Under the pieces are notes generated by a model that ran no database searches, had not been told where the DNA came from, and saw nothing but the letters and a program-made list of their open reading frames with translations. 64,000 nucleotides of DNA. It comes from Photobacterium profundum (GTDB lineage Bacteria > Pseudomonadota > Gammaproteobacteria > Enterobacterales > Vibrionaceae). Location of the stretch: assembly GCF_003026285.1 (NCBI RefSeq), contig NZ_PYOD01000001.1:558001-622000 (forward strand). Direction: 5' to 3'. Positions 29,776-39,110 of this stretch are shown here, in pieces; position 1 is the first letter of the stretch, and each line of letters opens with the position of its first letter. A program made the position numbers and the translations under genes.

Positions 29776-30270
29776 TTAGCGAGTTTTGATAACCAGATTA
29801 TTGGTTTGCTTAACTTCTTCCATCACAACATAAGTACGCGTGTCGTTTACACCAGGCAGACGAAGTAAGGTTTCGCCCAACAGTTTACGGTAAGCAGACA
29901 TATCACATACGCGAGTCTTCAACAGGTAATCGAAATCACCTGAAACTAGATGACACTCTTGAATGTCTTCAAGTTCTTGAACTGATTTATTAAATTGTTC
30001 AAAAACGTCAGGCGCACCACGGTTTAGTGTAATTTCAACAAATACAAGTAGAGATGCATCTAGAAATTGAGGATTCAGCAACGCTGTATAACCGCTGATG
30101 TAACCTTGTCGCTCTAGTCGACGCACACGCTCAAGACATGGTGTTGGAGAAAGTCCTACACGCTTAGACAACTCAACATTTGAAATGCGGCCATCTTTCT
30201 GTAGTTCGTTCAATATGTTGCGGTCAATGCGATCCAATTCCTTGGATGGTTTCTTTTTGGTATCTACCAT
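29776..30270 (-). CDS. lrp: Leucine-responsive regulatory protein Lrp
   Basis: Lrp is a global DNA-binding regulator that senses leucine and alanine and forms octamers and hexadecamers. The 164 residues match E. coli Lrp in length and nearly in sequence: helix-turn-helix about residues 30-52 (ISNVELSKRVGLSPTPCLER), a hinge, and a C-terminal RAM ligand-binding domain with VSGDFDYLLKTRV near 109-121. GGTGGA precedes the ATG. The divergently transcribed neighbour is ald, separated by 157 bases, where Lrp could control both genes. Confidence 0.97.
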   Translation of the reverse strand: MVDTKKKPSKELDRIDRNILNELQKDGRISNVELSKRVGLSPTPCLERVRRLERQGYISGYTALLNPQFLDASLLVFVEITLNRGAPDVFEQFNKSVQELEDIQECHLVSGDFDYLLKTRVCDMSAYRKLLGETLLRLPGVNDTRTYVVMEEVKQTNNLVIKTR

Positions 30271-30427
30271 TTTTTATTCCACCTTCTTACTTCCTTGCAA
30301 AAAAATATACTACAACTTTCTAATATTTAGAATCAAATACTCTTATAGTCAAACTATACTGCCTTTAGATCCGTATTTTTAACCTCGTCACTAGCAACAA
30401 AAACTAGTAGACCACGGAGGTAACAGT
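30271..30427. promoter_or_regulatory. Divergent lrp/ald control region
   Basis: The 157-base gap must hold both promoters. AT-rich tracts, and a sequence CAGTATAGTTTGACTA read on the minus strand near 30346-30361, partly match the degenerate Lrp consensus YAGHAWATTWTDCTR. Lrp-family control of ald is established in several bacteria, and Lrp autoregulation is established in E. coli. The exact sites here are inference. Confidence 0.45.
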
Positions 30428-31549
30428 ATGATCATTGGTGTACCAAAAGAAATCAAAAATCACGAGTACCGTGTTGGTCTGATTCCAGCTAGCGTTCGCG
30501 AACTTATCTCGTTCGGCCACCAAGTTGTCATAGAAACCAATGCCGGTGCTGGTATTGGCCTCACAGATGCTGACTATCAAGCTGCAGGAGCTTCCATTAT
30601 TTCTAACGCTAAAGAAGTTTTTACCAGATCAGAGATGATTATTAAAGTAAAAGAGCCTCAAGCAGTAGAAAGAACTATGTTACACGAAGGACAGATTTTA
30701 TTCACCTATCTTCATCTCGCACCAGATTTCCCACAAACAGAAGACCTGATAAAAAGTAAAGCAATATGCATAGCCTATGAGACCGTAACAGATAATAAGG
30801 GTACATTACCACTATTAGCGCCAATGTCTGAGGTTGCAGGGCGCATGTCTATTCAAGCTGGCGCCCAAACATTAGAGAATTCGCGCGGTGGACGAGGGTT
30901 ACTGTTAAGTGGTGTTCCGGGGGTCGAGCCTGCAAAGGTCGTTATTTTAGGTGGCGGTGTTGTAGGTTCAAATGCAGCACGAATGGCTGTAGGTATGAGA
31001 GCTGACGTGACAATACTCGATAAGAATATTGATACGTTACGCGCATTAGATGCTGAGTTTCAAGGAAAAGCAAAAGTTATTTATTCTACAAAAGAAGCCA
31101 TTGATAGGTTAGTTGTACAGGCCGATTTGATTATTGGTGCTATTTTGATCCCTGGTGCAGCAGCGCCAAAATTAATTACTGCCGCTCACCTTAAAATGAT
31201 GAAATCAGGGTCTGCGCTGGTTGATGTCGCGATTGATCAAGGGGGGTGCTTTGAAACCTCTCATCCTACAACACACGCTGATCCAACCTTTATAATCGAT
31301 GACATTGTCCATTACTGTGTTGCTAATATGCCGGGCGCTGTTGCTCGCACATCAACCTTTGCTTTAAATAATGCCACTTTGCCTTATATCATTAACCTTG
31401 CCAACAAAGGATACAAAAAAGCACTTCATGATGATGAAGGTTTCTTGAAAGGCCTAAGCATTATGCATGGCAAAGTCACGAGTAAAGAAATTGCAGATAC
31501 GTTCAACCTCCATTATACCGATCCCGTAACTGCCCTTAGTATGCACTGA
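30428..31549 (+). CDS. ald: Alanine dehydrogenase
   Basis: Ald interconverts L-alanine and pyruvate plus ammonium with NAD. The 373-residue length is typical. The N-terminal PKEIKNHEYRVGLIP (residues 5-19) contains the substrate-binding Arg15; KVKEPQ near residues 73-78 holds a catalytic lysine, TYLHLAPD near 92-99 the catalytic histidine, and VVILGGGVVGSNAA near 170-183 is the NAD-binding Rossmann motif. A near-perfect GGAGGT ribosome site precedes the ATG. E. coli lacks this gene; here it sits between lrp and trxB, where E. coli has nothing, and is likely Lrp-controlled. A hairpin terminator follows. Confidence 0.96.
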   Translation: MIIGVPKEIKNHEYRVGLIPASVRELISFGHQVVIETNAGAGIGLTDADYQAAGASIISNAKEVFTRSEMIIKVKEPQAVERTMLHEGQILFTYLHLAPDFPQTEDLIKSKAICIAYETVTDNKGTLPLLAPMSEVAGRMSIQAGAQTLENSRGGRGLLLSGVPGVEPAKVVILGGGVVGSNAARMAVGMRADVTILDKNIDTLRALDAEFQGKAKVIYSTKEAIDRLVVQADLIIGAILIPGAAAPKLITAAHLKMMKSGSALVDVAIDQGGCFETSHPTTHADPTFIIDDIVHYCVANMPGAVARTSTFALNNATLPYIINLANKGYKKALHDDEGFLKGLSIMHGKVTSKEIADTFNLHYTDPVTALSMH

Positions 31550-31617
31550 TTTGTAAACCATCAACCATATAAGCGATAGGTATAATAAAGAAGAAAGTTA
31601 TCTAAGCTTTCTACTGT

Positions 31618-31652
31618 AAAATGGAAAATTTGCTAACTGATTTTCCATTTTT
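31618..31652 (+). terminator. Intrinsic terminator of ald
   Basis: Perfect 12-base arms (AAAATGGAAAAT and ATTTTCCATTTT) with a 10-base loop, ending in T residues, 69 bases after the stop. The remaining 250 bases up to trxB show no gene and no operator I recognise. Confidence 0.7.
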
Positions 31653-31755
31653 ACCCACTATCCTCCCACCGCGTTTCACGCTACTTTGTCTTTAACTGAT
31701 ATTTATTTCGTTCAACTGATAAATAAACATGTTGTTAAACTCTATATCAGAGTGA

Positions 31756-32868
<1,113 letters not shown>

Positions 32869-32878
32869 TAATCTTACC

Positions 32879-32912
32879 CTGGCCGCTATCTTCAATAGCG
32901 GCCAGATTCTTT
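32879..32912 (+). terminator. Terminator-like hairpin after trxB
   Basis: Perfect 11-base GC-rich arms (CTGGCCGCTAT and ATAGCGGCCAG) with a 5-base loop, followed by ATTCTTTC. It lies 10 bases after trxB and 55 bases before cydD. Confidence 0.75.
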
Positions 32913-32967
32913 CAGCCTGCTCAACATCAGCATTCGCTGTACACCATTTAAAAACGATATCTTTTAT

Positions 32968-34740
32968 ATGGATAAACAAATACAGAAAAATTTAACCAAA
33001 TGGTTAAAAGAACAAAGCAAACTAGCAAAACGCTGGTTAATGCTCACTATTGGGCTGGGTTTCCTTTCTGGATTACTGCTCGTCGGACAAGCCGCACTTC
33101 TTGCTAATATTCTTCATGAACTGATCATGGAACATACCGACAAATCTGAGCTGATTAATCAGTTTATTGGTTTGATCGTTGTAGTTGCCCTTCGTGCTGC
33201 ATGTAGTTGGGGACGTGAAATAACAGGATACCGCTGTGGCGAACAAATTCGCTTACACATTCGTCAACTCATACTAGATCGCCTCCATAATTTAGGCCCA
33301 GCCTATATCAAAGGGAAGCCTGCGGGTGTCTGGGCAAGCCTTGTGCTTGAGCAAGTAGAAGAGATGCAAGATTTCTTTGCTCGCTACCTGCCTCAGATGT
33401 CAATTGCAGTTTTAGTCCCCGTTATTATTTTAGTGACGGTTTTCCCTCTCAATTGGGCTGCAGGGTTAATATTTTTAATTACAGCACCGCTTGTACCTAT
33501 CTTCATGGCACTTGTGGGTTTAGGTGCTGCTGATGCTAACCGTCGTAACTTTAAAGCACTCCAGCGTCTTTCAGGGCACTTTTACGACCGCTTGCAAGGC
33601 TTATCAACGTTACGTTTGTTTAATCGAGCTGAAGCGGAAGCGGAAAACCTCCATGCTGCATCAACTGTGTTACGCAAACGCACAATGGAAGTATTGCGCC
33701 TTGCCTTCTTATCCTCTGCGGTTTTAGAGTTCTTCTCTGCTATTTCAGTGGCTATTGTTGCGGTGTATTTTGGTTTTGCTTTCATTGGCGAATTAAACTT
33801 CGGGCATTACGGTATTCCAATTAGCTTATTCACTGGCTTATTTATCTTGGTACTTGCTCCCGAATTTTATCAACCTCTGCGTGATTTAGGTACGTTCTAC
33901 CACGCCAAAGCACAAGCAATTGGCGCAGCAGAATCGATTGTTGAATTTCTAAATGCAGAAGCTGATGAGATGAAGGCTGGAGATACAAACTTACCGTCAC
34001 CCGAAACAATAGAGCTTCATGCTACCGGTTTAGAAGTACTCAGTCCGGAAGGACAAATTCTAGCGGGTCCGCTCAGCTTTTCTATTCACTCCCAAGAGCA
34101 AGTTGCGCTTGTTGGCCCTAGTGGTGCTGGCAAAACTAGCTTATTGAATGCCCTACTCGGCTTTTTACCTTATCGTGGTAGTTTAAAAATTAATGGCATT
34201 GAACTGAATGAACTTGATCACAATCAATGGCGTCAGGCAATTAGCTGGGTTGGACAGAACCCTTTATTGGTTCACGGTACAATTCACGACAACATTACGC
34301 TAGGTAATCCATTAGCAACTGAACAACATATTGCTCAAGTGGCGAAACAAGCTTATGCCAGTGAGTTTATTGACCGACTAGAAAAAGGCTACCAGCATCG
34401 TGTGGGTGATCGCTCTGGTGGGTTATCGGTTGGCCAGGCTCAGCGATTAGCTGTTGCACGTGCCATGCTACAAAACGGTTCTTTTTGGTTACTGGATGAG
34501 CCCACTGCAAGCCTTGATGCAAACAGTGAAAAATTGGTACTTGATAGCTTGGCGCAAGCCGTTAAGGGTCAAACAACGTTGATGGTCAGTCACCGTTTAG
34601 ATCAACTATCAGCAATCGACCGTGTACTTGTTTTAGACAATGGCAAGCTGGTTCAAAATGGTCATTTTGATCAAATTAGTCATGAAGGCCTTCTCGCTGA
34701 CATGTTGGCACATACTGATAAGAGGGATCTCGATGCGTGA
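32968..34740 (+). CDS. cydD: Cysteine/glutathione exporter subunit CydD
   Basis: CydD pairs with CydC as a heterodimeric ABC exporter in the inner membrane, needed for assembly of cytochrome bd and reported to move thiols (or haem) across the membrane. The 590 residues (E. coli 588) comprise a six-helix membrane domain (about residues 1-320) and an ATPase domain: Walker A GPSGAGKT near 383-390, signature LSVGQAQRLAVARA near 483-496 and Walker B FWLLDEPTASLD near 502-513. The ribosome site is weak. Its last eight bases overlap the start of cydC. Confidence 0.95.
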   Translation: MDKQIQKNLTKWLKEQSKLAKRWLMLTIGLGFLSGLLLVGQAALLANILHELIMEHTDKSELINQFIGLIVVVALRAACSWGREITGYRCGEQIRLHIRQLILDRLHNLGPAYIKGKPAGVWASLVLEQVEEMQDFFARYLPQMSIAVLVPVIILVTVFPLNWAAGLIFLITAPLVPIFMALVGLGAADANRRNFKALQRLSGHFYDRLQGLSTLRLFNRAEAEAENLHAASTVLRKRTMEVLRLAFLSSAVLEFFSAISVAIVAVYFGFAFIGELNFGHYGIPISLFTGLFILVLAPEFYQPLRDLGTFYHAKAQAIGAAESIVEFLNAEADEMKAGDTNLPSPETIELHATGLEVLSPEGQILAGPLSFSIHSQEQVALVGPSGAGKTSLLNALLGFLPYRGSLKINGIELNELDHNQWRQAISWVGQNPLLVHGTIHDNITLGNPLATEQHIAQVAKQAYASEFIDRLEKGYQHRVGDRSGGLSVGQAQRLAVARAMLQNGSFWLLDEPTASLDANSEKLVLDSLAQAVKGQTTLMVSHRLDQLSAIDRVLVLDNGKLVQNGHFDQISHEGLLADMLAHTDKRDLDA

Positions 34741-36454
34741 TTTAGTCCCTTACCTAAAGCTTTACCGTAAGCACTGGTTTGGCTTAACTGTAGGTATGAT
34801 ACTCGGCTTATTGACTTTACTTGCAGGGCTTAGCCTTCTCACCTTATCGGGTTGGTTTATCTCAGCATCTGCTGTAGCTGGCTTAACTATTGCCCGACAA
34901 ACATTTAATTACATGTTACCCGGAGCCGGTGTTCGTGGCTTCTCGATGGCAAGAACCGCTGGTCGCTGGGGAGAAAGAGTTGTAAGTCATAATGCAACTT
35001 TCAAACTGCTTGCCGACCTGCGTTTATTCTTTTTTAAAAAACTTACGCCATTAATTCCTGGTCGTCAGACAAATCTGCGTGATGCTGATTTGCTCAACCG
35101 TCTTGTAGCTGATGTTGACGCAATGGATCATGTTTATTTGCGCCTTGTTAGCCCTCTTGTTATTGGTGTTATCGGGTTATTAGCAGTAACAGGCTTTCTT
35201 GCTTGGTTTGACTTAACCATTGGTTTAACGCTGGGTGCCGTTCTTTTATCGCTCATGCTAGCGCTACCCGTTATTTTTTACCGCTTAGGAAAATCTAACG
35301 GTGAAGAACTGACTTATGCCAAAGCCAATTACCGAGTGAAGCTGCTTGACTGGTTGCAAGGCCATGCCGAGTTACTTCTGTTCAATGCAGAAGACCGTTA
35401 CCGTAAAGAAGCAGAAAGCGAGCAAGAAAAATTACTCGCAGCACAACGCAAAATGGCAAGCCTAACAGGATTCGCGAATGCAATACTGATGGCTGCGACA
35501 GGGTGGACGCTAGTACTAATTCTGTGGATTGCCGCTGATGGTGTTGGCGGAGCAATGCCTGATCCCTTCATTGCCATGGTAGCTTTTGCGACAATGGCAA
35601 GCTTTGAAATGATGATGCCTGTCGCAGGTGCTTTCCAATACTTGGGGCAGACACTGACTTCAGCACGTCGTTTAAATGAAATTATTGAAGCAACGCCTGA
35701 TACGCAATTTGATCCTAATGGGCATCAAGCTGTCGTTCACGGTGATATCAGTATTGATAATATCAGTTACACCTACCACGATAGTGAACAGCCTGTTGTT
35801 AGTAATGTCTCTATCAAGCTTAAAAAAGGTGAAAAGCTGGCATTGCTCGGGCGTACTGGTTGCGGTAAATCAACCTTGCTTCAGCTAATCACCCGTAATT
35901 GGGATCCACAGCAAGGGCAAATCAGCATTGATGGTGTTGCTTTACCCTTATGGCATGAAACATCTCTTCGTAAAGCGATTACCGTCGTTAGCCAACGGGT
36001 TGATGTGTTTAATGGCTCATTACGTGAAAATCTTGTGTTGGCGAAACCTGAAGGCACAGATGAAGAGTTCAAAGCATCACTCGTGCATGTTGGGCTAGAA
36101 ACCTTGCTTGAAGATAAAGGGTTAGATACTTGGTTAGGTGAAGGTGGCCGCCAGATCTCTGGTGGTGAACGTCGCCGCTTAGGTATTGCACGGGCACTGC
36201 TTCATAACGCGCCTATCCTTCTACTGGATGAACCAACAGAAGGTCTTGATCGTCGTACCGAACAACAGATTTTAAGCCTGTTACTAGAGCATGCGAAAGA
36301 TAAAACCGTCTTATTCATTACCCACCGCTTAGTTGGTCTAGAGCAAATGGATCATATTTGCTTAATGGATGAAGGTGAAATCATCGAACGCGGTAAACAC
36401 CAAGAGCTGATCGCCGCTGGTGGTCGATATACTGAATTGTGTAACCGTATCTAG
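34733..36454 (+). CDS. cydC: Cysteine/glutathione exporter subunit CydC
   Basis: Partner of CydD. I start it at the ATG inside the end of cydD, with AGAGGG six bases before it; this gives 573 residues, the same as E. coli CydC, and an N-terminus MRDLVPYLKLYRKHW typical of the family. The frame is open further upstream but without similarity. After the six-helix membrane domain come Walker A GRTGCGKST near residue 372-380, signature ISGGERRRLGIARAL near 474-488 and Walker B ILLLDEPTEGLD near 494-505. Translation is probably coupled to cydD. A terminator follows. Confidence 0.95.
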   Translation: MRDLVPYLKLYRKHWFGLTVGMILGLLTLLAGLSLLTLSGWFISASAVAGLTIARQTFNYMLPGAGVRGFSMARTAGRWGERVVSHNATFKLLADLRLFFFKKLTPLIPGRQTNLRDADLLNRLVADVDAMDHVYLRLVSPLVIGVIGLLAVTGFLAWFDLTIGLTLGAVLLSLMLALPVIFYRLGKSNGEELTYAKANYRVKLLDWLQGHAELLLFNAEDRYRKEAESEQEKLLAAQRKMASLTGFANAILMAATGWTLVLILWIAADGVGGAMPDPFIAMVAFATMASFEMMMPVAGAFQYLGQTLTSARRLNEIIEATPDTQFDPNGHQAVVHGDISIDNISYTYHDSEQPVVSNVSIKLKKGEKLALLGRTGCGKSTLLQLITRNWDPQQGQISIDGVALPLWHETSLRKAITVVSQRVDVFNGSLRENLVLAKPEGTDEEFKASLVHVGLETLLEDKGLDTWLGEGGRQISGGERRRLGIARALLHNAPILLLDEPTEGLDRRTEQQILSLLLEHAKDKTVLFITHRLVGLEQMDHICLMDEGEIIERGKHQELIAAGGRYTELCNRI

Positions 36455-36491
36455 TTTACCTTAGACAGTAGGTTTCGATACCGAGATAAAC

Positions 36492-36519
36492 AAAAGGCGA
36501 GGACATTCCTCGCCTTTTT
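36492..36519. terminator. Bidirectional terminator between cydC and the glycine-zipper gene
   Basis: Arms AAAAGGCGAGG and CCTCGCCTTTT with an ACATT loop, A and T runs at both ends, between converging genes. Confidence 0.92.
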
Positions 36520-36556
36520 CACTTTTATCTTTCAAGAATAAATCTCATTTTCTTGA

Positions 36557-37015
36557 TTAAAATTCTTTATCAACCCTTACGCCATCATTGAAGTAGAGAA
36601 TCCGCACATTGTCACCTCGATTAAACACAGAGGTTTGATCAACATCTTGAATAACATCAATGAGCTTACCTTGATCGGTTTTAATCAGCACTTCAACTAA
36701 ACGATATTCAATAACGGTTTGCCCTTGCTGGCGATTATGAGCAATACCGGCCCCCGCAACAGCACCTACCGCGGTAGCGACTTCTCGACCTGTACCACCA
36801 CCAAATTGGTTACCAATCAAGCCACCCACCACACCACCTAGCAATGTTTCCCAGCCGTTTCGTTGTGAATTAATCACTTCTTGTTGGGTGATATAACGAA
36901 CAGATTCAACCTGGCCAAAAACAACGTCATTTACTGGTCGCGCTTCATTTCGATTATACGGTGCCGCTGTTACGATCAAAGGAAGCATTAGCAGTAACAA
37001 TAAAAATTTTCTCAT
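36557..37015 (-). CDS. Glycine-zipper periplasmic/outer-membrane protein (SlyB-like)
   Basis: A 152-residue exported protein with a signal peptide (residues 1-17, ending VTAAP) and a glycine-zipper 2TM domain: LLGGVVGGLIGNQFGGGTGR near residues 56-75 and AVGAVAGAGIAHNRQ near 80-94. This pattern occurs in SlyB/OsmB/PcP-type envelope proteins; unlike SlyB there is no lipobox cysteine. The C-terminal part is a small beta domain. I start it at 37015, since GGAG lies nine bases before that ATG, while an in-frame ATG five codons earlier contains this GGAG. It is divergent from aat. Its function is unknown. Confidence 0.8.
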   Translation of the reverse strand: MRKFLLLLLMLPLIVTAAPYNRNEARPVNDVVFGQVESVRYITQQEVINSQRNGWETLLGGVVGGLIGNQFGGGTGREVATAVGAVAGAGIAHNRQQGQTVIEYRLVEVLIKTDQGKLIDVIQDVDQTSVFNRGDNVRILYFNDGVRVDKEF

Positions 37016-37094
37016 ATATAATTTCTCCATTGACGCTAATTTTTAACTAAAAAGTATTCTTTTAAAGACTATTTAACGAGAACAATTGAGTTTT

Positions 37095-37808
37095 ATGGCA
37101 ATTTACCTACCGGAACTTGACCCGGAAAATACTTTTTTCCCGAAACCTGAAACCGCACTTGATGAACCCAATGGCTTACTTGCTTTTGGAGGTGATCTAC
37201 AACCAGCCCGTTTGTTAGCGGCTTACCGCCAAGGTATTTTTCCTTGGTACTCTAATGGTGAACCTATTCTATGGTGGAGCCCTGCCCCGCGTGCCATCTT
37301 TCTGCCTAACGAATTTAAGCCCAGTAAGAGCTTACGAAAGTTCTATCGAAAATCAGGATACCAAATCACACTGAATAATGCCTGTCATGACGTTATTCGC
37401 CAATGTGCCGACTGTCGAAGTCCTGAAGAAACATGGATCACCGAAGATATGATCCAAGCTTATCAAACGATGCACAACCTTGGACACTGCCATTCGGTAG
37501 AAGTTTGGCACCAAGATAAACTCGTTGGTGGATTTTATGGTTTACAAATCGGTTCAGTGTTTTGTGGTGAATCAATGTTTTCATTAGCCGATAACGCATC
37601 AAAAATTGCACTATGGTTTTTTTGCCGCCATTTTTCAGATCAAGGTGGCACCCTCATTGATTGCCAAGTGATGAACAATCATTTGGAGTCACTTGGCGCA
37701 CTAGAAATTCCACGAGCACCGTTTATGCAACAGCTGCACCAGCAAAGAGCTGCCATAATTAAACCAAATAGTTTTGTTCCTCAAACGCTCAAAATACCTA
37801 TTGAATAA
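37095..37808 (+). CDS. aat: Leucyl/phenylalanyl-tRNA--protein transferase
   Basis: Aat transfers Leu or Phe from tRNA to N-terminal Lys or Arg of proteins, making N-degrons for ClpS-ClpAP. I start it at ATG 37095 (237 residues; E. coli 234); a TTG three codons earlier lacks support. Family motifs: GLLAFGGDLQPARLLAAYRQ near residues 27-46, GIFPWYSNGEPILWWSPAPR near 47-66, and VGGFYGLQIGSVFCGESMFS near 148-167. The gene for a second leucyl-transferase, bpt, follows after eight bases, so the two are co-transcribed. Confidence 0.96.
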   Translation: MAIYLPELDPENTFFPKPETALDEPNGLLAFGGDLQPARLLAAYRQGIFPWYSNGEPILWWSPAPRAIFLPNEFKPSKSLRKFYRKSGYQITLNNACHDVIRQCADCRSPEETWITEDMIQAYQTMHNLGHCHSVEVWHQDKLVGGFYGLQIGSVFCGESMFSLADNASKIALWFFCRHFSDQGGTLIDCQVMNNHLESLGALEIPRAPFMQQLHQQRAAIIKPNSFVPQTLKIPIE

Positions 37809-37816
37809 AGAGATTT

Positions 37817-38506
37817 ATGAATAACCTTTCTTTACGCATCGGCCTCACACCAAACTCCGACTGCAACTACCTACCTAACGAGCAAGAGCAGCTAGGGGTG
37901 GTCATGGATGAACATTGGCTATCACCTGTAGGCTATAACATATTACTCTCGTCAGGCTATCGTCGCAGCGGTAGAGCTGTCTATAAGCCAATGTGTGAAC
38001 TATGTAGTGCATGCACCCCTCTACGTGTCGATTGCCCTAATTTTGTCGCCTCTAAGAGCCAAAAGCGCCAGCTAAATCAAATGAAAAAATTCCGCTGGGA
38101 GTTTAAAGCTCAACTCGATGAAGAGTGGTTTCCACTGTATGAAAGATATATCCGTTTACGCCACTCTACAGGCTCAATGTACCCTGCGAATAAAGAGCAA
38201 TTCTTTGATTTTTGCACCGCAGAGTGGATGGATACTTTGTTTTTGCATGTCTACGATGATGATAAGCTTATTGCCATCGCGGTGACCGACGTATTTGAGA
38301 ATGCCCTCAGTGCTGTATATAGCTTTTTTGAACCCGATTCCACGCTATCTTTAGGTACTCTATGCGTTCTTTATCAAATTCAATATAGTCAGCAGACGGG
38401 TCGAAAATGGCTTTATCCGGGCTATCAAATTGATGGCTGTAAAGCGATGAATTACAAAGTCAGATTCCAACCACACCAGAAGTTAATACTGGGCGACTGG
38501 CAATAA
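37817..38506 (+). CDS. bpt: Aspartate/glutamate leucyltransferase
   Basis: Bpt (also called Ate in some annotations) transfers leucine to N-terminal Asp or Glu, a eukaryote-ATE1-like fold with bacterial specificity, first shown in Vibrio vulnificus. The 229-residue protein has the N-terminal cysteine motif CELCSACTPLRVD near residues 58-70, then YIRLRHSTGSMY and, near the C-terminus, YLYP-type WLYPGYQIDGCKAMNYK. E. coli lacks this gene. It follows aat in the same transcript and precedes infA by 219 bases. Confidence 0.94.
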   Translation: MNNLSLRIGLTPNSDCNYLPNEQEQLGVVMDEHWLSPVGYNILLSSGYRRSGRAVYKPMCELCSACTPLRVDCPNFVASKSQKRQLNQMKKFRWEFKAQLDEEWFPLYERYIRLRHSTGSMYPANKEQFFDFCTAEWMDTLFLHVYDDDKLIAIAVTDVFENALSAVYSFFEPDSTLSLGTLCVLYQIQYSQQTGRKWLYPGYQIDGCKAMNYKVRFQPHQKLILGDWQ

Positions 38507-38716
38507 CTGTTCACCATACAAACAGCTGGGTGAAAATCCAAACAATTCAGCACTTACAAATGAATGTATTTTGGCAAAAAACAGATAAAAGAGACTTTAG
38601 ACCGCAACAAAAGCTGACAAAGTGTACTGGCAAGGGTAGAATTGCGTCCTAAACTTTACACTCAAACAGTTTCAAGGCATTATCTTGCCCGATCAGAAGA
38701 ATGGCAGGTAGCCTAA

Positions 38717-38944
<228 letters not shown>

Positions 38945-38970
38945 TCTTTCACCAAGATTAGACTGCAAAT

Positions 38971-39000
38971 AAAACCTAGCCAAGTGCTAGGTTTTATTTT
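38971..39000 (+). terminator. Intrinsic terminator of infA
   Basis: Perfect 10-base arms (AAAACCTAGC and GCTAGGTTTT) with a CAAGT loop, then ATTTT; 26 bases after the stop. Confidence 0.92.
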
Positions 39001-39056
39001 ACCTGAAACTTAAGGTTTGTTGAGCTTTCAACATTGTGACCATATTGTCTTCAGAT

Positions 39057-39083
39057 AAAAAAACCGCCTCGAAGGCGGTTTTT
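39057..39083 (-). terminator. Intrinsic terminator of clpA
   Basis: Arms AAAAACCGCCT and AGGCGGTTTTT with a 3-base loop, A/T runs at both ends; it follows clpA on the minus strand and can also back up infA. Confidence 0.9.
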
Positions 39084-39110
39084 ATTTACTGCTAACTCAG
39101 CAATGAATGA

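Noticed and set aside
38945..39110. tRNA-Ser gene expected between infA and clpA from E. coli gene order
   Set aside because: The 166 bases hold only two terminators; no cloverleaf or T-loop sequence is visible.
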